Origin: Pseudoalteromonas rubra | GTDB taxonomy: Bacteria > Pseudomonadota > Gammaproteobacteria > Enterobacterales > Alteromonadaceae | Reading direction: 5' to 3' | DNA: 64,000 bases | Assembly (NCBI RefSeq): GCF_001482385.1 | Contig: NZ_CP013611.1 | Span: 2,480,001-2,544,000 of the forward strand | In this document: positions 43,454 through 52,670 of the stretch, piece by piece | How positions within the stretch are numbered: the first letter of the stretch is position 1 | Layout of the letters: each line of letters begins with the position of its first letter | Program-made: the position numbers and the translations under genes | The notes under the pieces: model-generated | Database searches by the model: none | What the model was told of the DNA's origin: nothing | The model's input: only the letters and a program-made list of their open reading frames with translations

Positions 43454-44637
43454 AAAATCGTGCCTATGGTTGAACTTACTCGTTTTGCTTTGTCTATGGC
43501 CAGCTCACAACTTGCATCACGCGCCAGTGCCACACCCATCCGGCGTTGACCCACCACCTCAGGTTTGCCAAATAAACGCAGGTCGGTATTTGTTTCACTC
43601 AATGCTTCAGCAACCTGAGTGAAGCTAAGCTGCTGTGACGTGCCGTTGACCAGTATAACACTGGAAGCAGACGGGCCGTGACAATGAATGTTGGGAATTG
43701 GCAACCCCAGGATCGCCCGCACATGCAAGGCAAATTCACTGAGGTCCTGAGAGATCAGGGTCACCATGCCGGTATCATGAGGCCGTGGTGAGACTTCGCT
43801 AAAATACACATCATCGTTTTTAATAAACAGTTCGACCCCAAACAACCCGCGTCCGCCCAGTGCTTCTGTGACCTGCTCTGCCATCGCTTTGGCTCGCGAC
43901 AATGCCACCTCAGACATCGCCTGGGGTTGCCAGCTTTGCTGATAATCGCCCCCCTCCTGCACATGACCAATCGGCTCACAGAAACTGGTGCCATCAATAT
44001 GGCGAATTGTCAGCAGGGTAATTTCATAGTCAAAATCAACAAAGCCCTCCACAATTACTCTGCCCTGACCTGCGCGTCCGCCTTGCTGTGCATAAGCCCA
44101 GGCGGCTTCCAGATCAGCCTCACTGCGCACCACGCTTTGTCCTTTGCCTGAAGAGCTCATGATAGGTTTAATCACACAAGGCATGCCAATCTCCGCAACG
44201 GCACGGATAAACTCCTGCTGTGTGTCGACAAAGCGGTAAGGTGAAGTGGCCAGGCCCAACTCTTCGGCTGCCAGACGACGGATCCCTTCGCGGTTCATGG
44301 TGAGCTGTGTGGCTTTTGCAGAAGGCACCACAGTAAACCCCTGTTGTTCAAGCGCCACTAATGTATCGGTCGCAATTGCTTCGATCTCTGGCACAATATA
44401 GTCTGGTTGTTCCTGCTCAATAATTGCAGCCAGTTGATTACCGTCCAGCATAGACAAGGTATAACTGCGATCGGCAACTTGCATAGCAGGCGCGTTATCA
44501 TACCTATCCAACACCACCACTTCTGCGCCCAGACGTTTGAACTCGATCACCACCTCTTTGCCCAGCTCCCCGCCGCCACATAACAGCACCTTACACGCGG
44601 TCGCACTAAATGGCGTGCCCAATTGCTTAATTTTCAT
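43450..44637 (-). CDS. purT: Formate-dependent GAR transformylase PurT
   Basis: A 395-residue ATP-grasp enzyme that makes formylglycinamide ribonucleotide from GAR, formate and ATP. The [17 protein letters not shown] nucleotide loop (21-37), the ATP-grasp core ([17 protein letters not shown]) and the metal site ([23 protein letters not shown]) are intact. Length equals the E. coli protein. It is the first gene of a two-gene unit with the aldo/keto reductase. Confidence 0.98.
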   Translation of the reverse strand: MKIKQLGTPFSATACKVLLCGGGELGKEVVIEFKRLGAEVVVLDRYDNAPAMQVADRSYTLSMLDGNQLAAIIEQEQPDYIVPEIEAIATDTLVALEQQGFTVVPSAKATQLTMNREGIRRLAAEELGLATSPYRFVDTQQEFIRAVAEIGMPCVIKPIMSSSGKGQSVVRSEADLEAAWAYAQQGGRAGQGRVIVEGFVDFDYEITLLTIRHIDGTSFCEPIGHVQEGGDYQQSWQPQAMSEVALSRAKAMAEQVTEALGGRGLFGVELFIKNDDVYFSEVSPRPHDTGMVTLISQDLSEFALHVRAILGLPIPNIHCHGPSASSVILVNGTSQQLSFTQVAEALSETNTDLRLFGKPEVVGQRRMGVALARDASCELAIDKAKRVSSTIGTIL

Positions 44638-45049
44638 GATTTATTCCTTAGTAACGATGATTCTCAAAAGTGACCGACAAAATAACATAAAGTGCAATAT
44701 CGCCAGCAGACAAAAAACAATAGAAACACGATTTGAACACGGTAGAAGTGCATAATTCACACACCACCGAGTTGCACATTATAGATACGCTCTACATGCT
44801 ACGGTATCAGCGAGAAGGAGCGTAAAGATGCGCTTGCCCTGAGTGGGACACTTACGCAAGGTTTGCGGAGCGCTTTCATGAGGCAGAAAGAGAACAAACC
44901 CTGTTCAGGGGTTCGCTGCGACCTATAACCTGGCGTACGGATTGGCGCCTTGTCGGTGTTGGACATCGTGTTGCTGTTCAGTCCGTCACTCAATCAGTAA
45001 GATCCGCCTGTGGTTAAAGAGCCAAAGGCTGAACCCGCTTCTGCGCACC
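44638..45049. other. Intergenic region without a recognised gene
   Basis: 412 bp between purT and the fumarylacetoacetase-family gene. A 64-codon minus-strand frame (44799-44993) has no ribosome site or recognisable product. Two copies of short GC-rich blocks (CGCTCTACATGC, GGAGCGCTTTCATG) look like remnants. I see no tRNA and no PurR box with confidence. Confidence 0.5.
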
Positions 45050-45715
45050 TTAACGCCTGACGGTCACCACCGCGCTATACTGAGGGGCATCCTGGAGCTG
45101 CAACACCAGAGTGTCGCCTTCTTTTAATGCACCAACCCCTTGAGGGGTGCCCGTCATAACGATATCACCCGGGTTCAGGGTAAAATATCGGCTGATCTCA
45201 GTCAGCAAGCTCGTCAGTGAAAAAATCATCAGACTGCTGTCTCCGTGCTGCTTAAGCGCGTCATTTTGCCAAAATCGATAGTGCAGCACATTGTTTTCAT
45301 CCAGGCCATTCACGGCTCTGAATGGGGTCAGACTGCAACTGTTATCAAACGCCTTGGCACACTCCCATGGGTGCCCCTGTTGTTTTAATTTGCTCTGTAA
45401 CTCCCTGAGTGTCAGGTCCAGTCCAGTCGCAATTCCACAGATGTGTTGCAACGGTTCACGGGTGTGATTATCTATGGTCTCCCCTACCAGCAGTACGAGT
45501 TCAGCTTCATAGTGGTGCTCACCCAGCGTGGTATTGAGTACCAATGGCGACTGAAAATGGCAAAATGCCGAAGCTGGTTTGATAAATAGCAGGGGGCTAT
45601 CGGGTATTGGGTTGTTTAGCTCTTTGGCATGTGCCACGTAATTGCGACCCACACATACCGCTTTACCCACCTCCAGGGCGACTGCGTCACCTGATTCCCA
45701 TAAATGCTGATACAT
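45050..45715 (-). CDS. Fumarylacetoacetate hydrolase-family protein
   Basis: A 221-residue short FAH-fold enzyme of the YcgM/FAHD1 type. Typical motifs: VGRNYVAHAKELNNPIPDSPLLFIKPAS, the metal-binding YEAELVLLVG (Glu pair) with an Asp in ATGLDLTLR, and NPGDIVMTGTPQGVG. Family members act as acylpyruvate hydrolases or oxaloacetate decarboxylases; the exact substrate cannot be read from the sequence. It stands alone. Confidence 0.9.
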   Translation of the reverse strand: MYQHLWESGDAVALEVGKAVCVGRNYVAHAKELNNPIPDSPLLFIKPASAFCHFQSPLVLNTTLGEHHYEAELVLLVGETIDNHTREPLQHICGIATGLDLTLRELQSKLKQQGHPWECAKAFDNSCSLTPFRAVNGLDENNVLHYRFWQNDALKQHGDSSLMIFSLTSLLTEISRYFTLNPGDIVMTGTPQGVGALKEGDTLVLQLQDAPQYSAVVTVRR

Positions 45716-45967
45716 AATGACCTCCGTTCAGAAATGGGTCACTATTATAACGGATCCAGACACAGCGACAGAGTCCTTACGATTGATGTTCAATATAACC
45801 AATAAGAATAACAGTCACCTTTTTACTCTAGCCATTAAAGGTAAAGTAAAATTGCCGTCGGCTCACAGTTAGCTTTACATAGCTCAGCCCCCTGAATTGC
45901 CTGCAGGTTGCAAGGGATAGACAGTCAGGATATAACAAAATATAAACAAAAAAGACAAAGGTAAATC
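45716..45967. other. Divergent promoter region
   Basis: 252 bp between two divergent genes. AT-rich; nothing beyond likely promoters is seen. AGGTAA before ATG 45968 is the ribosome site of the flavoprotein gene. Confidence 0.5.
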
Positions 45968-46645
45968 ATGAAACAACATGCGAACGTGCCTCTCAACGAT
46001 TTTATTGAGTATCCACAGGAAGAAATGCTCAGCCGCGCCACTGCATTTCTGGATGAAGCAAAGCGCCGCCATACCATCCGCAGCTTTAGCGACCGTCCGG
46101 TGCCCAAAGAGATCATCGAAGCCTGTATCAAAACGGCTGGCTCAGCGCCCAGTGGCGCTAACCATCAGCCCTGGCATTTTGTGGCCATCCACAGTCAGGA
46201 CGTTAAGCAACAGATCCGTGCAGCGGCCGAGCAGCAAGAGCAAGCATTCTATGAAGGTCGTGCTGGCGAAGAATGGCTTGATGCCTTAAAACCATTAGGC
46301 ACCGATGCGGATAAGCCTTATCTGGAGCATGCTCCCTGGTTAATCGCTATTTTTAGCCAGAAAAAAGGCGGCATCCACACCGAAGATAAAAATACCAACT
46401 ACTATGTCCATGAATCCGTTGGCATTGCGACTGGCTTTTTGATCCAGGCGCTACACCATGCCGGACTGGCGACCCTGACCCATACGCCGAAACCTATGAG
46501 CTTCCTGACCGAGATCTGCCAGCGAGATAAAGAAAACGAGCGACCTTATATGTTGCTGATCGCCGGTTATCCAGCAGAAGACGCAACCGTTCCGGAGCAC
46601 GCCCTGGTTAAAAAGCCGCTTGAGGAGATTGCGACTTTTCTGTAG
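45968..46645 (+). CDS. Iodotyrosine-deiodinase-like nitroreductase-family flavoprotein
   Basis: A 225-residue FMN protein of the nitroreductase fold. FMN-binding RRHTIRSFSDRPVP (33-46) and APSGANHQPWHFV (60-72) match the deiodinase branch. The three substrate-clamping residues of mammalian iodotyrosine deiodinase fall at the right spacing: Glu91, Tyr95 and Lys116 (Tyr minus 4, Tyr plus 21). GYPAEDATVP near the end is also shared. It should reductively dehalogenate halotyrosines, plausible in a marine bacterium meeting bromo- or iodotyrosines. It overlaps the adaptor gene tail-to-tail by 38 bp. Confidence 0.85.
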   Translation: MKQHANVPLNDFIEYPQEEMLSRATAFLDEAKRRHTIRSFSDRPVPKEIIEACIKTAGSAPSGANHQPWHFVAIHSQDVKQQIRAAAEQQEQAFYEGRAGEEWLDALKPLGTDADKPYLEHAPWLIAIFSQKKGGIHTEDKNTNYYVHESVGIATGFLIQALHHAGLATLTHTPKPMSFLTEICQRDKENERPYMLLIAGYPAEDATVPEHALVKKPLEEIATFL

Positions 46646-47708
46646 TCGTTGTTAACGCTGTCGGTGATCCTGCTACCAGGCGCTCACCGGCACGCAAGCC
46701 ACTGATAACCTCGACTTGCTCACCATACTCCCTACCGAGACGAATAAAGCGACTCTGTACCTGCCCGTCATGTAGCACTGCGACTTTGCTGAGCTGACCG
46801 AAATGTTGTACCAATGATGTTGGGATCAATATCGCCTGACGTCCGTTACCAGGCAGTTTCAATACCGCATACATGCCCGGTATCACCCCTTGCATCCACT
46901 GCATATCCAGCTTTACGGTGAAACTGCGCGCATCGCGATCTGCGACTGGCACCAGCTCACTGATGGTGGCATATTGCGTGGCTTCTGCGGCCGGGATACT
47001 GATCTGATGACGCTCGCCCACCGCCAACTCCGGCAACAAATGCTCTCGTACAGAGACCTCAACCTGCAACTGTGCCGGGTTATATATAGAGACCAGCGGC
47101 GTGCCTGGGTTGAGCATGGCACCGGGCTCTTGCAAGCGTGCAACCAAAGTCCCTGAGATAGGTGCCCTGACCTGGGTGTAGCCTAAGGCCACCTCTGCCC
47201 CGGCCTGCTGTTGTACCAGCGCCGCTTCTCTGGCCGAAAGCTCATTCACCTGAGTCTGCCATTCGTCGACCTGGTTATGCGCAACCAGGCCTTTTTGCTG
47301 CAAAGTCTGGGCACGCTCAAGTTGTTTTTTCGCCTGGCTTAGCTGTGCCAGATTGGCCTGCTGCTCGGCTTTCACAGCCCGTAATTGCGCCCGTAAATCG
47401 GCATCATCCAGTGTGGCAATCAACTGACCAGCCTGGATCGTATCACCAGAGCGTACCGTCAGACTTTTGAGCTGTGCCAGCACGCGGCTGGCTACAACCG
47501 TGTTGTGCTTGGCAATCACACTCCCGGGGATCTGCTCTACGTCATAAACCAGTTGCTGTGCTACCTCATGTAGCTGGGGTTGTGGCCAGCTAACCAGGGG
47601 CTTATCACCAGGTGTCACAGTGTCATTAAATAATCCAGCCATCCAGGCAATGGTCAACAGCAATAACGCGATCGCCAGCAGCGGACGTACCCATCGAATA
47701 TCAGACAT
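46608..47708 (-). CDS. RND efflux periplasmic adaptor (membrane fusion protein)
   Basis: A 366-residue adaptor with an N-terminal membrane anchor (WVRPLLAIALLLLTIAWMAGL). The order is first half of the lipoyl domain (SLTVRSGDTIQAGQLIATLDD), coiled-coil hairpin (about 105-165; AQLRAVKAEQQANLAQLSQAKKQLERAQ), second half (IRAPISGTLVARLQEPGAML), beta-barrel and membrane-proximal domain. It joins the RND pump to an outer-membrane channel. ATG 47708 is used, overlapping the pump stop by 8 bp; longer frames upstream lie inside the pump gene. Confidence 0.93.
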   Translation of the reverse strand: MSDIRWVRPLLAIALLLLTIAWMAGLFNDTVTPGDKPLVSWPQPQLHEVAQQLVYDVEQIPGSVIAKHNTVVASRVLAQLKSLTVRSGDTIQAGQLIATLDDADLRAQLRAVKAEQQANLAQLSQAKKQLERAQTLQQKGLVAHNQVDEWQTQVNELSAREAALVQQQAGAEVALGYTQVRAPISGTLVARLQEPGAMLNPGTPLVSIYNPAQLQVEVSVREHLLPELAVGERHQISIPAAEATQYATISELVPVADRDARSFTVKLDMQWMQGVIPGMYAVLKLPGNGRQAILIPTSLVQHFGQLSKVAVLHDGQVQSRFIRLGREYGEQVEVISGLRAGERLVAGSPTALTTTTEKSQSPQAAF

Positions 47709-50700
47709 GCGTAGTCTCCAAATCATCAGAAATCGGGGCTGATGTATTGTCATTGTCGGGCGTTTTGAACACCAGATAATAGACAACCGGCACAACCAGT
47801 AAAGAAAACAGGGTTGAGGCAACAATGCCAAACATGATGGCCAGCGCCAGGCCACTGAATACGGGGTCCAGAATGATCACCAGATTGCCCAGCAAAGTGG
47901 TTCCCGCGGTCAGTAATACGGGCCGCATACGCACACTACCGGCACGGATCAAGGCCGCCTCCAGTGGCATACCGGCCTGTCGCGCCTGGGTAATAAACTC
48001 TACCAGGATCAGAGAGTTTCTCACCACGATACCGGCCAGTGCAAGCATGCCAATCATCGCTGTGGCGGTAAACAATACAGGGTCGGGTGCCCCAGCGATG
48101 GTGCGTTCACCCAACTGATTAAGCACCCAAAAGCCTGGCATAATCCCTATCATGGTCAAAGGAATGGCAGACATGATGATCAGTGCCACCGCACTGGATG
48201 CCGTCTGCCAGCGTAAAATCAGGAATATAGCCGCCAGTGCAAAAGCAAAGGCAATGCCCATATCCCGAAATACCCTGATGGTGATACGCCACTCTCCTTC
48301 ACCGCTGAAGCGATATTGTGTGCCTTCCGGCAGCTGCCACGATAACCCGCTACCACTGCTGAGAAAAGTGCGTTGCTGCCAGGGCGTTGCCTGTGCTTTA
48401 TGCTGCACAGGAACACCCGCTTGTTGCTCATCGGCCACCACATCAGCTATTACCTCAGCCGGGGTGCGGCCATTTAATTCCGCAAACACATAAATGACCG
48501 GGGCTAAATCTTTACGGTAAATTGCAGGCTCAGCCATCAAAGTGTGCATATCCCCGACTTCAGACAAGGCCACCATAGGCCGGGCTGCCCGGCTCAGACC
48601 AAAATTATCTTGTGCCTGCGTCACGTCGCTGCTGCCACGGATCTGGGTTGCGAGTAAGTCCGACCAATGCTGACGGTCCGCATAAGCCAGCTGTAAGGTG
48701 ATCGGCACCGGCTCAGCCTCACGAGGTTGATACAAGAGTCCGGCCTGCATGCCGCCACTGGCCAGCGCCAGAGTGTGGTTTATTTCTATGCTGCTCACTC
48801 CGGAGAGCGCCGCTTTTTGTTTATCAGTCACAAACCGCTGCAATGTAACCGGGGCAGACAAAGAGGTATCCACTTCCACCACATGGGGCTCCTGACGCAA
48901 GCGTGCCGCCAGACTCAGTGCTGCATCACGATGTGTATCCGTGGCAGTAAAGGGCTCAGCATAAACCTCGGCGGTCAGCGTGCTCATAACGGGTGGACCC
49001 GGCGGCACTTCCACCACTTTGATCACCGTGCCATCACGATTAAACTCTGCCAGCGCTTTGCGCAGCCGTAGCACCACAGCATGAGACTGGTGTGCGCGCT
49101 CACGCTTGTCTAGTAAAATCACCCTTAGCTCGGCCAGATTGTCACTGTGACGACGATAATATCCCCGTACCATACCGTTGAAATCCATACTTGAGGGCTG
49201 GCCCACATAGGCGGCAATCGCACTCACCTCATTCATTTGCCAAACGCGTTGCTGCACTGCGCGCGTAGTACTCGCGGTGGCTTCCAATGTGCTGCCTTCT
49301 GGTAAATCAATCAGCACCTGGACTTCATTTTTATTGTCATAAGGTAATAGCTTGAGTGGAACGGCCCGAAACACAGGTAAGCTGGCACTCAGCACAAATA
49401 GCACTAACATCAACCACAACACCCCTTTGGCCCTGCGTGGCGAGCGCAGCAAAGGCGTGAGTAATGCCGCATACCAGCCATTTTCCACTCTGACTATTGA
49501 TGATGGATTGGCGCTTAGTAAGCGACTCGCCAGCCAGGGCGTAATGAGCAAAGCCACTCCGGTTGACACCATCACACTCACGGGCACATTAAAGGCCATA
49601 GGGGCCATATAAGGACCCATCATCCCGGTGATGTAAGCGAGTGGTAGAAACGCCATCATGATGGTCAATGTCGACATCAATAATGCGGTGCGGATCTCCA
49701 TCATGGCGCTCACAATCTGCTGCTGACGCGGTTTACCGGGCACCAGCATTCGGCTGATGTTATCAATGCCCGTGATGGGATCGTCCACCAGCAGACCCAG
49801 CGAGAGGATCAGGGCAAATAACGTCACCCGGTTGATGGTGTAACCAAACGCCCAGTCCAGCGCCAGTGTCACCCCGTAACACACCGGGATCGCCAGCCCG
49901 ACCACAATCGCCGGTCGCCAGCCAAGAAAAACACCGACAAAGATCACTACGGTCAGCACCGCAAAGAGCAAGCTGGCCATCAAATCATTGACCTTTTCAT
50001 CGGCTGTCTGGCCGTAGTCGCGCAATACTCTGACCTCGACCTCCGGTGGCAATAGCTGAGTTTGCAGCTGGTCCATCAGCGTGTGAACCTGCTCAGCAAC
50101 GGACACCGCATTGCTGCCTTTTTGCTTAGCCACACTGAGGGTCACCAACGGCAGATCCTGGCTGCCATCACTGATCGCCAGCCACTGATACTGCTCGGGC
50201 TCACCCGGCCCATCTTCAATGCGCGCGACATCTTTGAGTTTTACGGCGCGTCCGTTGACCACAGTGATCACTAACGCGCGTAACGCCGCGGCAGTGCGCA
50301 ACACGTCCCCAGACTCCAGTACAATCTGTTTGCTGCCCGCGATACGCTTGCCAACCTGTTGCAACTGATTGCTGTTTTGAATCGCGGTTAACACGTCCAG
50401 TGGCGTGCTCTGGTGTGCCGCTAATGCCGTCGCATCCAACCAGACATTCAGCTGGCGCTGTCGTCCTGCCACCACCTTGACCTCGCTGGTGTCGGGTAAC
50501 CGCTGCAGCTGCGTTGAGATCTCCTGAGCAAATCGGGTTAAGTCATAATCGTTGTATTGTTGAGGTGCAGTACTATACAAGCCCAGCATAACAATCGGCA
50601 CATCGTCGACTTCGATCGGCCGGATCTGCCAGTCACTGACCACAGCGGCCATCTGGTGCTCATTGGCATACAGTTTCGTGTAGGTATTCAGGATGGCCTG

Positions 50701-51027
50701 CTCACGACTCTCTCCAACATGAAATCGCAGCGTGACCACGGCGGAGCCACTGTTGGTGATCGAGTAAACATGCTCTACACCGGGAATTTGCAGCAGCAGC
50801 TTCTCTAAAGGCGTGGTAACAAGACGCACCACTTCGGGTGCGGCGGTGTTGGGCACCGTGACATGAATATCTAACATTGGCACCACTATCTGAGGCTCTT
50901 CTTCCCGTGGCATGAACTGTAAAGCCAATACACCCAGCACCATAGCAAAGAAGAAAAACAGCGCAGGCAAGCGCCCAGTCAGACTCTGGCTTATCGCTCG
51001 CTCAGTAAAACCCACTGTGCCACTCAT
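47701..51027 (-). CDS. RND-family efflux pump inner-membrane protein
   Basis: A 1108-residue AcrB-type permease with twelve membrane helices in two halves and two large periplasmic loops. In helix 4 LGLLVDDPITGIDNI carries the Asp pair of the proton relay; APDPVLFTATAMIGMLALAGIVVRNSLILVEF is the second-half counterpart. It differs from AcrB/CzcA in motif detail, and the substrate is not clear. ATG 51027 (AGGA upstream) overlaps the stop of the ArsR-type gene, so regulator, pump and adaptor form one operon. No outer-membrane channel gene follows. Confidence 0.93.
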   Translation of the reverse strand: MSGTVGFTERAISQSLTGRLPALFFFFAMVLGVLALQFMPREEEPQIVVPMLDIHVTVPNTAAPEVVRLVTTPLEKLLLQIPGVEHVYSITNSGSAVVTLRFHVGESREQAILNTYTKLYANEHQMAAVVSDWQIRPIEVDDVPIVMLGLYSTAPQQYNDYDLTRFAQEISTQLQRLPDTSEVKVVAGRQRQLNVWLDATALAAHQSTPLDVLTAIQNSNQLQQVGKRIAGSKQIVLESGDVLRTAAALRALVITVVNGRAVKLKDVARIEDGPGEPEQYQWLAISDGSQDLPLVTLSVAKQKGSNAVSVAEQVHTLMDQLQTQLLPPEVEVRVLRDYGQTADEKVNDLMASLLFAVLTVVIFVGVFLGWRPAIVVGLAIPVCYGVTLALDWAFGYTINRVTLFALILSLGLLVDDPITGIDNISRMLVPGKPRQQQIVSAMMEIRTALLMSTLTIMMAFLPLAYITGMMGPYMAPMAFNVPVSVMVSTGVALLITPWLASRLLSANPSSIVRVENGWYAALLTPLLRSPRRAKGVLWLMLVLFVLSASLPVFRAVPLKLLPYDNKNEVQVLIDLPEGSTLEATASTTRAVQQRVWQMNEVSAIAAYVGQPSSMDFNGMVRGYYRRHSDNLAELRVILLDKRERAHQSHAVVLRLRKALAEFNRDGTVIKVVEVPPGPPVMSTLTAEVYAEPFTATDTHRDAALSLAARLRQEPHVVEVDTSLSAPVTLQRFVTDKQKAALSGVSSIEINHTLALASGGMQAGLLYQPREAEPVPITLQLAYADRQHWSDLLATQIRGSSDVTQAQDNFGLSRAARPMVALSEVGDMHTLMAEPAIYRKDLAPVIYVFAELNGRTPAEVIADVVADEQQAGVPVQHKAQATPWQQRTFLSSGSGLSWQLPEGTQYRFSGEGEWRITIRVFRDMGIAFAFALAAIFLILRWQTASSAVALIIMSAIPLTMIGIMPGFWVLNQLGERTIAGAPDPVLFTATAMIGMLALAGIVVRNSLILVEFITQARQAGMPLEAALIRAGSVRMRPVLLTAGTTLLGNLVIILDPVFSGLALAIMFGIVASTLFSLLVVPVVYYLVFKTPDNDNTSAPISDDLETTHV

Positions 51028-51332
51028 GGTGTATCCTTGTCGGCACAAAAAAGCTGATAAAGCTGCTGCAGGATCACCAGCACCTTGTCATCCGCAATGC
51101 GGTAATACACAGTGGCACCAGCGCGTCGTGAAGCAACGATCCCGGTTTTTCGCATGGCAGCCAGGTGCTGAGACAGTGCAGACTGAGCCAGTGGAACCCG
51201 CTCATTCAACTCACCAACACTGAGCTCCGTACTTTGCAAACTGCACAAGATCATTAACCGATTCCGATTCGCCAGCATCTTAAGTAATGCTTCAGCCTGT
51301 GCGGCGCTATCGGCCATTGCGTGTAAATCCAT
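51024..51332 (-). CDS. ArsR-family regulator, BigR/SqrR-like persulfide sensor
   Basis: A 102-residue winged helix-turn-helix repressor (LAQSALSQHLAAMRKTGIVASRR). Two cysteines, Cys30 (MILCSL) and Cys96 (LYQLFC), stand where BigR and SqrR keep the pair that forms a per- or polysulfide bridge and releases DNA. The metal-site motif ELCVCDL of ArsR/SmtB is absent. It starts the pump operon and faces a DUF2892-rhodanese pair across a double operator, as in known sulfide-responsive loci. ATG 51332 has GGGGA upstream; a start at 51371 would overlap the operator. Confidence 0.88.
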   Translation of the reverse strand: MDLHAMADSAAQAEALLKMLANRNRLMILCSLQSTELSVGELNERVPLAQSALSQHLAAMRKTGIVASRRAGATVYYRIADDKVLVILQQLYQLFCADKDTP

Positions 51333-51371
51333 ACTTTTCCCCACTTCAATGATGTGGCGAGTATAGAACAT

Positions 51372-51409
51372 AATATTAGAAATTACTAATATTAGATCTT
51401 GCTAATATT
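51372..51409. promoter_or_regulatory. Double inverted-repeat operator between regulator and rhodanese genes
   Basis: Two perfect repeats AATATTAG-N6-CTAATATT (51372-51393 and 51388-51409) overlap by sharing the central CTAATATTAG. The arrangement is typical of ArsR/BigR-family sites and lies 37 bp from both divergent genes' start regions, so one repressor could control both directions. Confidence 0.85.
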
Positions 51410-51446
51410 AAATCTTGCCATATACTTGAGTTCAGGAGGTACACTT

Positions 51447-51635
51447 ATGAGACTGGAAGCCGCTATCAGATTGATCGCCGGCAGTATGCTGATACTGTCA
51501 TTGTTACTGACCTGGTTTATGGATCCACGCTGGGTGTGGTTGAGTGTGTTTATCGCATTGAACCTGATCCAATCCGCCTTTACCGGCTGGCGCCCGATGA
51601 TGACCTTGCTCAAAAAACTTGGAATGGAGAATTAA
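51447..51635 (+). CDS. DUF2892 (YgaP-like) membrane protein
   Basis: A 62-residue protein with two predicted membrane helices (AIRLIAGSMLILSLLLTWF, VWLSVFIALNLIQSAFTGW) of the DUF2892 family, the same domain that is fused to a rhodanese in E. coli YgaP. Here the rhodanese is a separate gene 3 bp later. A strong AGGAGGT precedes ATG 51447. Probably handles persulfide at the membrane; function inferred. Confidence 0.88.
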   Translation: MRLEAAIRLIAGSMLILSLLLTWFMDPRWVWLSVFIALNLIQSAFTGWRPMMTLLKKLGMEN

Positions 51636-51638
51636 GCG

Positions 51639-51986
51639 ATGCTGACATCCCCACAGGACATTTTAAAAACCGTCAGGCCTAATCAACGTTGTATCAGCGC
51701 GCAGCAGGCCAAAGCAGAAATAGCCACCAATCAGGGCTTATTAATTGACGTGCGCGAGCCTCAGGAACATCAGGAAAAAGCTGCCCCGGGGGCACTGAAT
51801 ATTCCCCGTGGCGTGCTGGAGTTTCAGTTACCCTCTGTGGAAAAAGACCCAAGCAGACCTTTGTACTTGCACTGTGCCGTGGGCGGCCGGGCGGTATTTG
51901 CCGCAGAGCAACTCACCCGCATTGGCTACCAGAATGTCAGCGTGATCACCTGTAAAGTCGATGAGGTGTGTCAGGTCTTTGCCTGA
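51639..51986 (+). CDS. Rhodanese-like sulfurtransferase
   Basis: A 115-residue single rhodanese domain. LLIDVREPQEHQ (34-45) and the catalytic loop with Cys79 (LHCAVGGRA) are clear. It should move sulfane sulfur between thiosulfate or persulfides and thiols. Second gene of the predicted persulfide-responsive pair with DUF2892. It overlaps the convergent membrane-protein gene by 16 bp. Confidence 0.93.
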   Translation: MLTSPQDILKTVRPNQRCISAQQAKAEIATNQGLLIDVREPQEHQEKAAPGALNIPRGVLEFQLPSVEKDPSRPLYLHCAVGGRAVFAAEQLTRIGYQNVSVITCKVDEVCQVFA

Positions 51987-52477
51987 CGTGCCGCCAGCTC
52001 GGCATCTGAGCGGGCAACACTCTGATACAGCCAGACCATACGGTCAAGAAACCAGGTTTTGCTCAGGATCACGCCCAATGCGCCGACGCTGGTGCTGATG
52101 GCTTCCTGAAACCACAGGCCAACACCACATACCAGGGTACTCAGCGTTAGCAGTGCCATGATGATTTTAATCACCTGATAATGCACCAGTGGCACCCGCT
52201 CCAGCTGATAGATTAAGATCTGCTCACCCAATACGGCTTGTGATGCCCAATTATGGGTATCTCTGGGTTTGCTGAAACACCTGGGATTCAGCCACACCCA
52301 AAGTAACAACACCACCAACAGCGGCCAAAAAGCCACCCCCAGCCAGTCACGCCACCACAGGCACGCAATCAACAAAGGCAAACAAGAATAACGACTCCAG
52401 ACACTCCAGGGGTTGGCATGGCGCGCCCAGACTTCTTCTCTCATAGCGAAATACTTCGCAACAGTTCGTTGCATCAC
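51971..52477 (-). CDS. Small membrane protein, DUF6653-like
   Basis: A 168-residue protein with about four membrane helices (LPLLIACLWW, VAFWPLLVVLLLWVWL, IIMALLTLSTLVCGVGLWF, a weaker last one). The N-terminal MREEVWARHANPWSVWSR is the hallmark of a widespread family I recall as DUF6653. No function is known. The gene overlaps the rhodanese tail-to-tail and diverges from the large lipoprotein gene. Confidence 0.75.
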   Translation of the reverse strand: MMQRTVAKYFAMREEVWARHANPWSVWSRYSCLPLLIACLWWRDWLGVAFWPLLVVLLLWVWLNPRCFSKPRDTHNWASQAVLGEQILIYQLERVPLVHYQVIKIIMALLTLSTLVCGVGLWFQEAISTSVGALGVILSKTWFLDRMVWLYQSVARSDAELAARQAKT

Positions 52478-52670
52478 TTCACCTCATACGCTCAGTTTAG
52501 TTCTCCACCAGTGTAGCCAGAGTCGGCGTTACCCTCTGTTTAAAAATGTCAATGACCGGGTACATTTTCTGACCCTTTGGCGCAACTCGCTTACAGCGCC
52601 AAGACACCTCAGCCCCTACACTGGCAACACAACAACACCGTATTTGGGTTATTCAGTTAAGGACACAATC

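Noticed and set aside
44799..44993. Small minus-strand protein of 64 codons upstream of purT
   Set aside because: No ribosome site, no recognisable motif and composition typical of a chance frame in an intergenic remnant.
47709..47855. Longer N-terminus for the periplasmic adaptor
   Set aside because: The extra 49 residues lie within the pump gene in another frame and would put a non-signal segment before the membrane anchor; ATG 47708 overlaps the pump stop in the usual way.
52413..52670. Longer N-terminus for the S41/S12 lipoprotein
   Set aside because: It would bury the lipobox signal 107 residues inside the protein; ATG 52671 has a ribosome site and gives a normal lipoprotein signal.
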